A stretch of 64,000 bases of DNA, from contig JBGVRS010000171.1 of assembly GCA_045128635.1 (NCBI GenBank), positions 1-64,000 on the forward strand. Reading direction: 5' to 3'. A model generated the notes under the pieces. The model ran no database searches. It saw only the letters and a program-made list of their open reading frames with translations, and was not told the origin of the DNA. This document shows, in pieces, positions 8,499 to 17,614 of this stretch; position 1 is the first letter of the stretch, and every line of letters starts with the position of its first letter. Made by a program: the position numbers and the translations under genes. Origin of the DNA: HGM12587 sp045128635 (lineage in GTDB: Bacteria; Bacillota; Clostridia; Lachnospirales; Lachnospiraceae).

Positions 8499-9776
8499 TT
8501 ACGGACTAATATAATTCAACGGATTGACATATGTTCCGTTCTTAATGACACCAAAATGCAAATGGTTTCCTGAAGAATATCCTGTTGAACCTACCTTTGC
8601 AATTACTTCTCCCTGTTCTACAGTTTCACCCACAGAAACCAACAAAGCAGACGCATGCATATAAACTGTCGACATTCCGCTGCCATGTGCAAGTACAATA
8701 TAATTTCCCGCTGATTTACTGTAAGTAGATGTTGTGACAACACCCGATGCCGATGCAAGGATTGCAGAACCATACGGAGCTGCCAGGTCTACTCCTTTAT
8801 GATTAGTAGACGCTCCAGGAACCGGCTGTGGTCTTGGACCAAAGTAACTGCTGATTCTTGTATAGGCAGGGCATGGCCAGATAAATCCGGTAGCACTTCC
8901 CTGATATGCATCCGGATTTGCCGCTCTCGCAATCTGATCTTCAATCTCGTTCAACAAACGTTCCTGTTCTTCTAACTGCTTCTTGTAAGCAGCCTGATCT
9001 GCTGTCGCGTCTCCAAGTTCATTTGCCTTTGCAGTTAATTCACCTTTTTTACTGTTAATACTTGCATTTACTTTCTTTTTCTGGCTTTCAAGTTCTGCCT
9101 GCATCATTTCCAGTTCTTCCAGTTCTGCTTCCAGTGTTTCCTCTTTTAAGGCAATTTCTTCTTTTGTAGCAATCAGCTTATCCATCATGTCACGATCATA
9201 ATTTGACATAGAAGCTACATAATCTGCACGATTAATAAATTCTGCAATGTTATCTGAACTGCATAACATCTCTATAAGAGAAGCACTTGGATTTTCATAA
9301 ATAAATTGTATGCGCATTTTCATGGATTCATACTGTTCATCACATGCAATCTTTGCTTCCTCAAGTTCTTCTTTTGTTTCTTCGATATCTGTAATCTTCT
9401 CTTCAATCTGCTCTTCGAATTTTGAAATTTCACTTGCCAGTGTACTCATCTTCTTATCCAGCTGATTGATATAACTTTGAATCGAATTCTTTTCAGCCTG
9501 AAGACTGTTAATATCCTGCTGTACACTGTTAATAGAATTCTTTAAATCATCAATAGCATCCAGTGTCTGCTGTCTCTCATCTTCCAGACGATCCAATTCT
9601 TCGCTGTTATCTTCTTCCTCTTCTTCATCGTCTTCCAAATCTTCCGACTGAGACTTCTCTTCTGTCTGGCTCTCAGAATCTTCTGTTGCATATACATTTG
9701 GAACACAGGTACAAACGATAAGCAGGAGCAGCAAAAATGCCAGCCCCTGTTTTATGTATTTACGGTATAAATGCAT
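8499..9776 (-). CDS. Secreted coiled-coil M23 peptidoglycan hydrolase (PcsB/EnvC-like)
   Basis: Cell-wall hydrolase expected to be activated by FtsEX. The 425-residue product has an N-terminal signal peptide (hydrophobic core LAFLLLLLIVCTCV, probable cleavage after VYA), a Glu/Asp-rich stretch, two long coiled-coil segments (about residues 50-260) and a C-terminal LytM/M23 domain. The zinc ligands look intact: NHKGVDL (His and Asp), and HLHFGV near the C terminus, with YMHAS between them. This differs from EnvC-type activators, which have lost metal ligands, so direct hydrolytic activity is plausible. It follows ftsX by 18 bp, the FtsEX-PcsB arrangement known from streptococci and clostridia. 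Confidence 0.93.
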   Translation of the reverse strand: MHLYRKYIKQGLAFLLLLLIVCTCVPNVYATEDSESQTEEKSQSEDLEDDEEEEEDNSEELDRLEDERQQTLDAIDDLKNSINSVQQDINSLQAEKNSIQSYINQLDKKMSTLASEISKFEEQIEEKITDIEETKEELEEAKIACDEQYESMKMRIQFIYENPSASLIEMLCSSDNIAEFINRADYVASMSNYDRDMMDKLIATKEEIALKEETLEAELEELEMMQAELESQKKKVNASINSKKGELTAKANELGDATADQAAYKKQLEEQERLLNEIEDQIARAANPDAYQGSATGFIWPCPAYTRISSYFGPRPQPVPGASTNHKGVDLAAPYGSAILASASGVVTTSTYSKSAGNYIVLAHGSGMSTVYMHASALLVSVGETVEQGEVIAKVGSTGYSSGNHLHFGVIKNGTYVNPLNYISP

Positions 9777-9794
9777 CTAAAATTTTTCTCCCGT

Positions 9795-10703
9795 CTAAAC
9801 GCGTAAATGTTTTCTTGTTGTAAAGAAACTTCCAAAGAAACCGATACCTACACTTAAAATCAAGGCAATCGGAATCAATTCTCTGAACAATTCCATTACC
9901 GGCAGGAACTGCAACACACCTGTCAGCAGACTAAATTCTCCTGACACATATTTTACAAGTTCACTATATCCAAAGAACAGTGCTATTAATGGAATCACTG
10001 CGCCTACAAGTCCAATCACAATCCCTTCAATTAAAAATGGAGTTCTTGCAAAGGCATTGGTAGCACCAATCAGTTTCATAATACCAATTTCTTCACGTCT
10101 TGAATTGATACCAATGGTAATCGTATTACTGATCAGGAAAATAGATACTGCAAGAAGCAATCCAATAATTGCGATTGATGCATATCCAACCAATACATTA
10201 AAGTCTGAAAGAATATTGGCAATGTCTTCTGACTGATTAATCTTACGCACACCTTCAATCGACTCAATATAGTTAACCAGTTCATCCTGTAATTCTACAT
10301 CACTTAAATAAATCTCATAATGGGCAGAATTTGCCAATGGGTTATCATCCGCAAATCCTTCTGCAAGCTTTGGATTTTCAGAGAAATATACTTCTTTATA
10401 TTCTTCCCATGCTTCTTCAGCAGAGACAAATACCATCTCAGACACTTCTGATCTTGCTTCAATCTTCTGACCAATTTCTTGAATCTGCGCTTCAGACATA
10501 TCTTCGTCAAAAAATGCAGTAACCGCAACACCGCTTTCTGCAATTTTTACGATATAGTTAATATTCTGTACAAGACAGAAGAAAATGCCAAACATAAAAA
10601 TGCATGCTGCCATGGTTGCCATGGACGCCAAAGAATACATTTTATGTCTCCAAATATTTTTAAATCCCTGGGAAATACAATACCCTAAAGAACTAATTCG
10701 CAT
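9795..10703 (-). CDS. ftsX: Cell division ABC transporter permease FtsX
   Basis: FtsX is the membrane half of the FtsEX complex, which passes an ATP-driven signal across the membrane to peptidoglycan hydrolases. The 302-residue product has the canonical layout: a cytoplasmic N terminus (GFKNIWRHKMYSLASM), one helix, a large extracellular loop (about residues 60-165) and three further helices; ISNTITIGINSRREEIGIMKLIGA is the conserved coupling region. The start at 10703 (MRISSLGYC) is chosen over 10730 because it matches FtsX N termini and overlaps the ftsE stop by 11 bp, which implies translational coupling. It precedes the PcsB-like hydrolase. Confidence 0.95.
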   Translation of the reverse strand: MRISSLGYCISQGFKNIWRHKMYSLASMATMAACIFMFGIFFCLVQNINYIVKIAESGVAVTAFFDEDMSEAQIQEIGQKIEARSEVSEMVFVSAEEAWEEYKEVYFSENPKLAEGFADDNPLANSAHYEIYLSDVELQDELVNYIESIEGVRKINQSEDIANILSDFNVLVGYASIAIIGLLLAVSIFLISNTITIGINSRREEIGIMKLIGATNAFARTPFLIEGIVIGLVGAVIPLIALFFGYSELVKYVSGEFSLLTGVLQFLPVMELFRELIPIALILSVGIGFFGSFFTTRKHLRV

Positions 10704-11379
10704 GATCGTACCCAGCATTTCGCTCGTCACTTACAATGACGCCTTTTCTCATGGCAATTACACGTTTTTTCATCAGGTTAACCATTTCTTTATCGTGTGT
10801 TACCACTACGACAGTCGTTCCCTTCTCGTTAATCTCAGTCAAAAGTTTCATAATATCTCTGGAGTTTTTCGGATCCAGATTTCCTGTTGGTTCATCTGCA
10901 AGAATGATCGATGGTTTATTTACCAATGCTCTTGCCAGTGCCACACGCTGCTGCTCACCACCGGAAAGCTGTTTTGGCAGAGAACGATATTTTTCCGCCA
11001 GACCTACCGTCGAAAGAATTCTTGGAACATCCTTACGAATCTTTTTTGCAGGTGTTGCCACAACGCGTTGGGCAAATGCTACATTTTCATATACATTTCT
11101 GTCTTTGAGCAGACGGAATTCCTGGAAAACACAGCCGATTCTACGGCGGTACATTGGAACAAAACGTCTTTTCATCTTATTTAAAACGATTCCGTCTACT
11201 TCGATCGTTCCTTCTGATGGTTCCAGCTCTTTTAACAAAAGTTTGATCAGGGTAGATTTTCCTGAACCGCTGTCACCAACGATAAAGACGAACTCGCCAT
11301 CTTCAATTTTCATATTAATATTTTTCAGCGCTTCTACACCATTGGAATAGTTTTTGCTGACGTTTTCCAAACAAATCAT
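10693..11379 (-). CDS. ftsE: Cell division ATP-binding protein FtsE
   Basis: ATPase subunit of FtsEX. The 228-residue product carries all ABC motifs: Walker A GDSGSGKST (about 37-45), Q-loop region VFQEFRLL, signature LSGGEQQRVALARAL, Walker B IILADEPTGNLD and the H-loop VVVTHDKEMV. A longer frame starts at 11439, but GGAGGA lies 6 nt before the ATG at 11379 (MICLENVSKNY), matching FtsE N termini. It is the first gene of ftsE-ftsX-M23-S41, all on the minus strand, and lies about 70 bp downstream of the CdaR-type regulator gene. Confidence 0.96.
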   Translation of the reverse strand: MICLENVSKNYSNGVEALKNINMKIEDGEFVFIVGDSGSGKSTLIKLLLKELEPSEGTIEVDGIVLNKMKRRFVPMYRRRIGCVFQEFRLLKDRNVYENVAFAQRVVATPAKKIRKDVPRILSTVGLAEKYRSLPKQLSGGEQQRVALARALVNKPSIILADEPTGNLDPKNSRDIMKLLTEINEKGTTVVVVTHDKEMVNLMKKRVIAMRKGVIVSDERNAGYDHAN

Positions 11380-11411
11380 AAGTTCCTCCATAAGCATTCG
11401 CAGAAACCACA

Positions 11412-11442
11412 ACTGTGAAGGTAAATCAATTACCTTCACAGT
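11412..11442 (-). terminator. Hairpin between the CdaR-type gene and ftsE
   Basis: Perfect 13-bp inverted repeat (arms 11412-11424 and 11430-11442, core CTGTGAAGGTAA) with a 5-nt loop, 9 bp after the regulator's stop codon. The following minus-strand bases (TGTGGTTTCTG) are only moderately T-rich, so it is probably a terminator with a weak tail. A T-rich run lies on the other side. Confidence 0.6.
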
Positions 11443-11450
11443 AAGTTTTC

Positions 11451-12539
11451 TTAATAATCAATTGTTTCCATGTATTTCATGTATTTTACTACCATCAATG
11501 CAATCTTAAATGTGATGGCATCTTCAAATACTCTAAGGTCAAGCCCTGTACTCTTCTGAAGTTTATCCAGACGATATACCAGTGTATTTCTATGGATATA
11601 AAGCTGTCTGGATGTTTCTGATACATTCAGGCTGTTTTCAAAGAATTTGTTGATTGTTGCTAATGTTTCTTCATCAAAATCATCTGGTGATTTTCCATCA
11701 AAGATTTCTCTGATAAACATTTTACAAAGCGGAATTGGAAGCTGATAAATGAGACGACCAATACCGAGAGCACTATATGCAATGATGTCTCTGTCTTCAA
11801 AGAAGATACGGCCAACATCTAATGCCATTTTTGCTTCTTTGTAAGAGCGAGAAACGTCTTTAATCTCTCCAACGATGGTACCATATGCAATGTGAACGCC
11901 TTTGATACCTTCAGCACTTAAAGTATCTCTCATGGTTCGTGCAATCTTTACAAGTTCATCGTAAGTATCGCTTAAAAGCAATTCTTTTACAACAATAATA
12001 TTTTTCTCATCGACTGCTGTAATAAAATCTCTGGATTTTGCACCAAACATGGCACGCACACTTTCCAGAACATTGTTTTCTTTTTCACGTACAGTTTCAA
12101 CAATGAAAACAACTCGTTTTACATCTGTTGGAATGTGAAGTTTCTTTGCGCGATTGTAAATATCTACCAAAAGCAGATTGTCCAGCAACAGGTTCTTTAC
12201 AAAATTATCTTTGTCAAAACGCTCTTTATATGCTACCAGTAAATTCTGAATCTGGAAAGCGGCAATTTTTCCCACCATATAAACATCATCGCTTCCACCA
12301 TTTGCAACCAAAATATATTCCAGCTGCGCTTCGTCATATACTTTAAAGAACTGATGTCCACGGATCACCTGGCTGTCAGCAGGGGAATCGATAAACGGTT
12401 CCACAACACCTTCAAAATCTTCCTGTTCCTTAAATGTTGATGCTAATACTTTTCCTTCTGCATCGAGTACACACAAATCAATTCTGGCAATACCCTTTAA
12501 GCCTTCAATTGTACTCTGCAAGATTTGATTCGAAATCAT
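11451..12539 (-). CDS. CdaR/PucR family transcriptional regulator
   Basis: 362-residue regulator with an N-terminal ligand-sensing region (ARIDLCVLDAEGKVLAST) resembling the sugar-diacid recognition domain of CdaR, a central GGDEF-like CdaR domain, and a C-terminal PucR-type helix-turn-helix (LNVSETSRQLYIHRNTLVYRLDKL, about residues 310-335). The family regulates carbon or purine catabolism in response to small molecules; the ligand here is unknown and no catabolic genes are adjacent. It is monocistronic or at the head of the ftsEX group, with a hairpin between. The 210-bp AT-rich gap upstream (12540-12749) shows no convincing promoter by eye. Confidence 0.85.
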   Translation of the reverse strand: MISNQILQSTIEGLKGIARIDLCVLDAEGKVLASTFKEQEDFEGVVEPFIDSPADSQVIRGHQFFKVYDEAQLEYILVANGGSDDVYMVGKIAAFQIQNLLVAYKERFDKDNFVKNLLLDNLLLVDIYNRAKKLHIPTDVKRVVFIVETVREKENNVLESVRAMFGAKSRDFITAVDEKNIIVVKELLLSDTYDELVKIARTMRDTLSAEGIKGVHIAYGTIVGEIKDVSRSYKEAKMALDVGRIFFEDRDIIAYSALGIGRLIYQLPIPLCKMFIREIFDGKSPDDFDEETLATINKFFENSLNVSETSRQLYIHRNTLVYRLDKLQKSTGLDLRVFEDAITFKIALMVVKYMKYMETIDY

Positions 12540-12749
12540 CTCTACCTTTCCCCTTCTCTTCTCTTTTTGTACAAATATAAACCCCTATTTTTATGCAAAA
12601 TATAAATAACTTATTTTCTAAACACTCTTACTTGTTTTATATATTAATGCAGAATTGCAAAAAAGGGAAGTAGATATTTTATTTTTTTTGTGCATATTTT
12701 AATGTTTTTTTCATATCATTTAAAAAAATAAATTCCGGAGAGAATTATT

Positions 12750-12932
12750 TTGAGTTCAAAAACAAAAATTGTTGTTTTCCATATGAAAGAATTAATCTAC
12801 ACAGGGATTTTTATTCTTTTGGGTGCGATACTTTTGATTCTTCTCATTTCCATGTTTACACCCGAAAAAGAAAAAGCAGCCCCTCAGATAAAAACAAAAC
12901 AAGAGGCACTAATTTCAGTGCCTCTTGCTTAA
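12750..12932 (+). CDS. Small single-pass membrane protein
   Basis: 60-residue protein starting at a TTG codon, supported by CCGGAGAGAATTATT just upstream. It has a short basic N terminus (SSKTKIVVFHMKEL), one strong transmembrane helix (IYTGIFILLGAILLILLISMF) and a Lys/Glu-rich tail. I do not recognise a characterised family. The last codons form the left arm and loop of a terminator hairpin, so the tail sequence may be constrained by RNA structure or the gene may be a shortened form of a longer protein. It is convergent with glgB. Translation is plausible but unproven. Confidence 0.6.
   Translation: MSSKTKIVVFHMKELIYTGIFILLGAILLILLISMFTPEKEKAAPQIKTKQEALISVPLA
12901..12926. terminator. Bidirectional terminator between the small membrane protein gene and glgB
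   Basis: Perfect 10-bp inverted repeat AAGAGGCACT (12901-12910) and AGTGCCTCTT (12917-12926) with a 6-nt loop. On the plus strand it is followed by GCTTAATTTTATTTTT; on the minus strand by GTTTTGTTTTT, just after the glgB stop at 12941. The left arm is inside the plus-strand coding sequence. Confidence 0.85.
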
Positions 12933-12940
12933 TTTTATTT

Positions 12941-14878
12941 TTAGAATTCAAATACTGCAACACCGTATGGTGGAAGTGGATATGAGAATGAGAATGGCTG
13001 TTTATCACATTCGCCTTTTGCAGCTTTATAAACAGTTTCTCTATTTTCTACGATATCGTTTCCGCCAAATTTTTCATCATGGCTGTTCAAAATCAGTTTA
13101 TACTGTTTTCTGCGAGGAACACCTACGCGGTAGTCTTCTCTTGCCATTGGTGTAAAGTTCATTACAAAGAGTAAACTCTTCTTCTTTGTTTCATCATAAC
13201 GAACAAAGCTGAAAATGCTTCTGTCAGCATCATCTGCATTGATCCACTGGAATCCATCATAGCTTCTGTCAAGCGAATACAGACATGGATGTTTTTTATA
13301 AATATGGAGCAATTCTTTTACCCAGCCCTGCATCTGCTGATGTTTTTCTTCTCCAAGCAGATACCAGTCAAGTTCTCTTGCTTCGCTCCATTCCTGATAC
13401 TGTGCAAATTCCTGACCCATGAAGAGAAGTTTCTTTCCTGGGTGACCCATCATAAATGCATAACCTGCTTTTAAGTTTGCAAACTTATCATCAGGATATC
13501 CCGGCATTTTGTTGATCATAGAACATTTCAAATGAACAACTTCATCATGAGAAAGAACTAATATATAATTTTCGCTTGTCATATAGCTTGCAGCGAATGT
13601 CATCTTATTGTGGTTGTTCTTTCTAAAATATGGATCTAACTTCATATATTCAAGGAAGTCATGCATCCAACCCATGTTCCATTTGTAAGAGAATCCAAGA
13701 CCATCATTTTCAGGTTTATCTGTTACTTTAGGCCATGCTGTTGATTCCTCTGCGATCATTAATGTACCCGGATATTTTCCAAGGAGACAGGAATTCAAAT
13801 GTTTGAAGAATTCAATTGCTTCAAGGTTATTATTTCCGCCATATTTATTTGCAACCCACTGTCCGTCCTGCTTACCATAATCCAGATAAAGCATAGAAGC
13901 TACCGCATCTACACGAAGACCGTCAATATGGAATTCTTCTATCCAGTAAAGTGCATTTGAAATCAAGAAGTTCTTTACTTCGTTCATTTCATAGTTGAAA
14001 ATCTTTGTACCCCAGTCAGGATGTTCACCTTTTCTTGGGTCTGGATATTCATAAAGTGGAGCACCATCAAAATTTGCAAGACCATGAGCATCTCTTGGGA
14101 AATGTGCAGGTACCCAGTCAAGGATAACACCGATTTTTGCTTTATGAAGCGCATCGATTAATTTCTTAAACTGTTTTGGTGTACCATAGCGGGATGTTGG
14201 TGCAAAGTAACCTGTTACCTGATATCCCCAGGAACCATCAAATGGATGTTCTGCGATACCCATAAGCTCTACATGTGTATAGCCCATTTCTTTTACATAT
14301 TTTACAAGTTCCTCTGCTAATTCTTCATATGTATAGAAGCCCGTTTCCTCTTCTTCATGAGGATGTCTCTTCCATGATCCTAAATGTACTTCATAGATGG
14401 AAAGAGGCATTTTGTCTGTATCCACTTCAACACGCGCTTCCATCCATTTAGAATCTTTCCATTTGTAGCTAAGATCTGCAACTTTAGAAGCTGTACCTGG
14501 ACGCATTTCTGCACTGAATCCATATGGGTCACATTTGTAATGAAGATTTCCATCAGCACCATCGATTAAATATTTGTAGATATTTCCTTCTCCTACACCA
14601 GGAACAAATAATTCATAGATGCCAAGTGGTTCTAATCTTGTCATTTCATGTTCTTTTCCGTCCCAGTTATTGAAATCACCAATTAATTTTACGGATTTTG
14701 CACGTGGAGCCCATACTGCAAAATAAGTTCCGGCTACGCCGTCTTTTTCTGTCAGGTGTGCACCAAGCTTTTTGTAAATTTCGTAGTGATTTCCCTGTCC
14801 AAACAGGTACTGATCCCAATCACTTACTTTACAAGTCATTTCCACTGGCTTGTTTTCTGTTTTCTTTTTGGCTGCCAT
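12941..14878 (-). CDS. glgB: 1,4-alpha-glucan branching enzyme
   Basis: GH13 enzyme that introduces alpha-1,6 branches into glycogen in the cytoplasm. The 645-residue product has the N-terminal CBM48 (YFAVWAPRAKSVKLIGDFNNW), the catalytic barrel with the nucleophile aspartate in DGLRVDAVASML (around residue 320), the acid/base glutamate in LMIAEESTAWP (around 372) and the third carboxylate in LSHDEVVH, plus an all-beta C-terminal domain. The start has a short Lys-rich extension (AAKKKTENK). It stands alone here: no glgA, glgC, glgD or glgP is nearby in the window. Confidence 0.96.
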   Translation of the reverse strand: MAAKKKTENKPVEMTCKVSDWDQYLFGQGNHYEIYKKLGAHLTEKDGVAGTYFAVWAPRAKSVKLIGDFNNWDGKEHEMTRLEPLGIYELFVPGVGEGNIYKYLIDGADGNLHYKCDPYGFSAEMRPGTASKVADLSYKWKDSKWMEARVEVDTDKMPLSIYEVHLGSWKRHPHEEEETGFYTYEELAEELVKYVKEMGYTHVELMGIAEHPFDGSWGYQVTGYFAPTSRYGTPKQFKKLIDALHKAKIGVILDWVPAHFPRDAHGLANFDGAPLYEYPDPRKGEHPDWGTKIFNYEMNEVKNFLISNALYWIEEFHIDGLRVDAVASMLYLDYGKQDGQWVANKYGGNNNLEAIEFFKHLNSCLLGKYPGTLMIAEESTAWPKVTDKPENDGLGFSYKWNMGWMHDFLEYMKLDPYFRKNNHNKMTFAASYMTSENYILVLSHDEVVHLKCSMINKMPGYPDDKFANLKAGYAFMMGHPGKKLLFMGQEFAQYQEWSEARELDWYLLGEEKHQQMQGWVKELLHIYKKHPCLYSLDRSYDGFQWINADDADRSIFSFVRYDETKKKSLLFVMNFTPMAREDYRVGVPRRKQYKLILNSHDEKFGGNDIVENRETVYKAAKGECDKQPFSFSYPLPPYGVAVFEF

Positions 14879-14950
14879 AGTAACATCCCCCTAAAATTAT
14901 ATTTTTATCGTTTAGCCCTCTAAATTATGATCTTATTTTTCTTTGAATCT

Positions 14951-17506
14951 CTAGTAATCAAAGTCTTCTTCTAAAAGAAGTCTGTTTCCTTCTTCATCAA
15001 TACGTTTTTTTGATAATCTTGCAAACAACCCTTTGCTCTTCTTTTCTGCATGAGCAATGGCATCATCCACAAACTCTTTTACCTCTGTAACATTTACCAC
15101 ATGGTCTGAAGTCTGACGAACACCGATGCAATCATAAAGAGCAAGTACTGCCATTTCATCAAAATAATATTCCTGTTCTTCCGCATAAGACTTTCCAAAT
15201 GCAACCAATTCGTCATTAGAGAAAATCGGAATATCGATCGAACGATTGAATTTGTTAGCAAATCCTTCGTTCTTCTGCATCAGGCTGGAAATCTCTTTAG
15301 AATCATCTTCCAGAATTACAAGAAGACCTCCTGTTTCACCTTCCATCACAACTGACAGCTTTTCTACCGTATCATCGTTCAGGCTTCCGGCACGTTCAAT
15401 AATCAATGCACCTCCGCCAAGTTTTTTCACGACTTCTGCAGGCTCTTTTTTATTTAATCCATCACCAGTCACTTTCGCAAGCTTTCCGCCTTTTACTTTT
15501 CGCTGTTTCTGGAATGCCTTTACAATATCAATCGCAAGCGTTGTCTTTCCATTGCCCGGATGTCCGGTAATTACCAGATTGCCGATTAGAGAATCTTCTC
15601 TTCCTGCATAAGCTGAATCTTCACTTAACAGTGTTATCAGCTGTTTTTTCATACCGCTTACAGAAGTGAAATAGGCAAATATTTTTTCCTGTTCTTCTGT
15701 CAGATATTTTCCAGAAGTTTCTACCGGAGCAATTTCCATCGCAAGTGCTCTCTCAATTGCATCCAGCATAGATGCTGTATGCTGTCCCACTACCGGTTTT
15801 TCTTCCTCTTCAGGAACTTCCGTTGGCACTTCTTCTGCAGCAGATGCTTCCTCTACGGTTTCTTCTTTTTCAGGTTCTTCCTGTGGCTCTGCAAGCGCAG
15901 CTTCTAATACATCTGCAAAATCAATATCCTGTGGAAGATCATCTTCCAGTTCTTCTTCAATCTCTTCAACAACCGGTTCTTCTATTACTTCCTCTTCAAC
16001 AGAAATCTCTGGGACTTCTTCTACTGCAGGTTCCACTGGAGCTACTGGTGTTTCCTGAATTATCGCTTCTGGTTCTGCAACTTCTGCCGGCTCAGCCTCT
16101 TTTGGAGTTCTTGGGATAAAGTCTTCTAATAGACTTGTAATTTCACCAGTTTCAAAAAGCACTGCATTCTTTTTGCTCTCACCGGCTTTTTCTATCTTTT
16201 CTTTTGCCTGACGTTTCTTTTCTTCCCAGGCTTCCAAAATTTCTTCAATGGTCATCTGACCGGTAATCTGTTTTTCTAAAACATTTTCTTCGCCGATCGC
16301 AAGACTGATCTGTCCATCTTCCTCGGTGCGAAGCAGCTGTTCCATCTTTGGTTCCTGAGGAACTGCTGCATATTTTAAAATTTCAGTTTTTAACTCCGCT
16401 GTCTCAGAAAGTGCTTTTTCTTTTACCACTGGTTCTTCTGCCGGTACTTCTTCCACTGCCGGCTCTTCCACCGTTGTTTCTTCCACCACTGGTTCTTCTT
16501 CTGACATTTCTTCCACTAGCGGTTCTTCTGCCACCGGAGTTCTTGGAATTATCACTTCTTTCACAGGAATAAATTCCTGAGTTGACTCTTCCACTGTTTC
16601 TTCCACAGCAGGTGTTTCTTCTTCGACAGAATCTTCTTCCGCTGTTTCTTCTTCCACCTGAGCCAAAATCATCTGAAGTCCTTTTGCAAGCTCTTCCTGT
16701 AAATTCATTGTACTGAATTTATTAGTATTGATCACTGATACATGTGGAGTATCATCCTCTTCTTCAGGCTCCTGTGCAGCTTCTTCAACAGATTCTCTGA
16801 CTGCTTCAGCAACTGCCTGCAGTTCTTCCGATACTTCCAAAGCATTTTCTTCTTCAGTTTCTTCTACTTCGTCCGCCGCTTCCTGTTCTAGGTAATCAAA
16901 ACGATGTTCGTATTTTTCCTGCTGTGATGCGGTCAGTTCCTGATACTTCATTTTCAGTTCCATAGCTTTGGCAACATATTCACCTTCGCTAAACCACAGA
17001 ATCAATTCATCACATTCTTCAATGCAGCGGTCAATCATACCAGCTTCTTCGTAAAGACAAGCCAGCTCGTAAGCCCATCGTTCATCATACTCGTAACTCT
17101 TATATTCTTCCAGAATCGTAATCTGATCTGTCACAGAAGATCCACGTTCTCTGTAAATCTGATATTTTAAAATATATTTACTTAAATCACGAGGCGCAAT
17201 TTTTACAAATTCCTTATAGAGATCAATTGCTTCCTCAAAATCATGCATTTTTGTTGCAATTTCTGTCATACGATATACGACTCTACGGCCAACCGGCGAG
17301 CGGTCATATACCATATTTAAAATTTCATAACAGTCTTCCAGACGATTTGTTGCTTCATAAACGTCTGCAACCATATTCAATGTTGTTACACTTTTTACTT
17401 TACGCCAATCAATACCATCAGCAATTTTGGCAGCAGTTACATAATCTTTCTTTGCTACCAGCTTTTCTATCTGAGCAAGTTTTACCTTGTATTCATATTT
17501 ATCCAA
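14951..17506 (-). CDS. TPR protein with acidic Pro/Glu/Val-rich linker and degenerate CbbX-like AAA domain
   Basis: 851-residue protein with three parts. Residues about 1-215 are helical TPR-type repeats (YVTAAKIADGIDWRKVKS; EEAIDLYKEFVKIAPRDL). Residues about 215-600 are a low-complexity acidic linker with repeated EEP(V/A)VEE units, probably disordered. Residues about 610-851 form an AAA domain of CbbX/CfxQ appearance: Walker A TGHPGNGKTTLAID (around 645) is intact, but the Walker B position reads GGALIIERAGSL where the family has a hydrophobic-D-E pair, so ATP may be bound and not hydrolysed. The start is TTG with AGGAG 9 nt upstream. No signal peptide is visible. It lies 108 bp downstream of the condensin-like operon. 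Function unknown. Confidence 0.75.
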   Translation of the reverse strand: MDKYEYKVKLAQIEKLVAKKDYVTAAKIADGIDWRKVKSVTTLNMVADVYEATNRLEDCYEILNMVYDRSPVGRRVVYRMTEIATKMHDFEEAIDLYKEFVKIAPRDLSKYILKYQIYRERGSSVTDQITILEEYKSYEYDERWAYELACLYEEAGMIDRCIEECDELILWFSEGEYVAKAMELKMKYQELTASQQEKYEHRFDYLEQEAADEVEETEEENALEVSEELQAVAEAVRESVEEAAQEPEEEDDTPHVSVINTNKFSTMNLQEELAKGLQMILAQVEEETAEEDSVEEETPAVEETVEESTQEFIPVKEVIIPRTPVAEEPLVEEMSEEEPVVEETTVEEPAVEEVPAEEPVVKEKALSETAELKTEILKYAAVPQEPKMEQLLRTEEDGQISLAIGEENVLEKQITGQMTIEEILEAWEEKKRQAKEKIEKAGESKKNAVLFETGEITSLLEDFIPRTPKEAEPAEVAEPEAIIQETPVAPVEPAVEEVPEISVEEEVIEEPVVEEIEEELEDDLPQDIDFADVLEAALAEPQEEPEKEETVEEASAAEEVPTEVPEEEEKPVVGQHTASMLDAIERALAMEIAPVETSGKYLTEEQEKIFAYFTSVSGMKKQLITLLSEDSAYAGREDSLIGNLVITGHPGNGKTTLAIDIVKAFQKQRKVKGGKLAKVTGDGLNKKEPAEVVKKLGGGALIIERAGSLNDDTVEKLSVVMEGETGGLLVILEDDSKEISSLMQKNEGFANKFNRSIDIPIFSNDELVAFGKSYAEEQEYYFDEMAVLALYDCIGVRQTSDHVVNVTEVKEFVDDAIAHAEKKSKGLFARLSKKRIDEEGNRLLLEEDFDY

Positions 17507-17614
17507 AAGAGTTCACTCCTATAAATCTTACGTATTTCGTCGATTTTTCATAAAATATTCGTTATTTTACTACCCTTTAGTTTAACATATGCACAATGAG
17601 CTTGTCAAAAAATA

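Noticed and set aside
12540..12749. 210-bp AT-rich gap upstream of the CdaR-type gene as an origin or attachment site
   Set aside because: It has no DnaA-box clusters, direct repeats or integrase gene. It looks like an ordinary divergent intergenic region.
15246..16572. Plus-strand Leu-rich frames opposite the acidic linker of the TPR/AAA gene
   Set aside because: The antisense of Glu-rich GAA/GAG codons gives Leu/Phe/Ser-rich frames. These are composition artefacts.
14951..17506. Could the TPR/AAA protein be the missing JetD nuclease?
   Set aside because: It has no Toprim-like or topoisomerase VI-like motifs. Its layout is TPR, acidic linker and AAA, unrelated to JetD.
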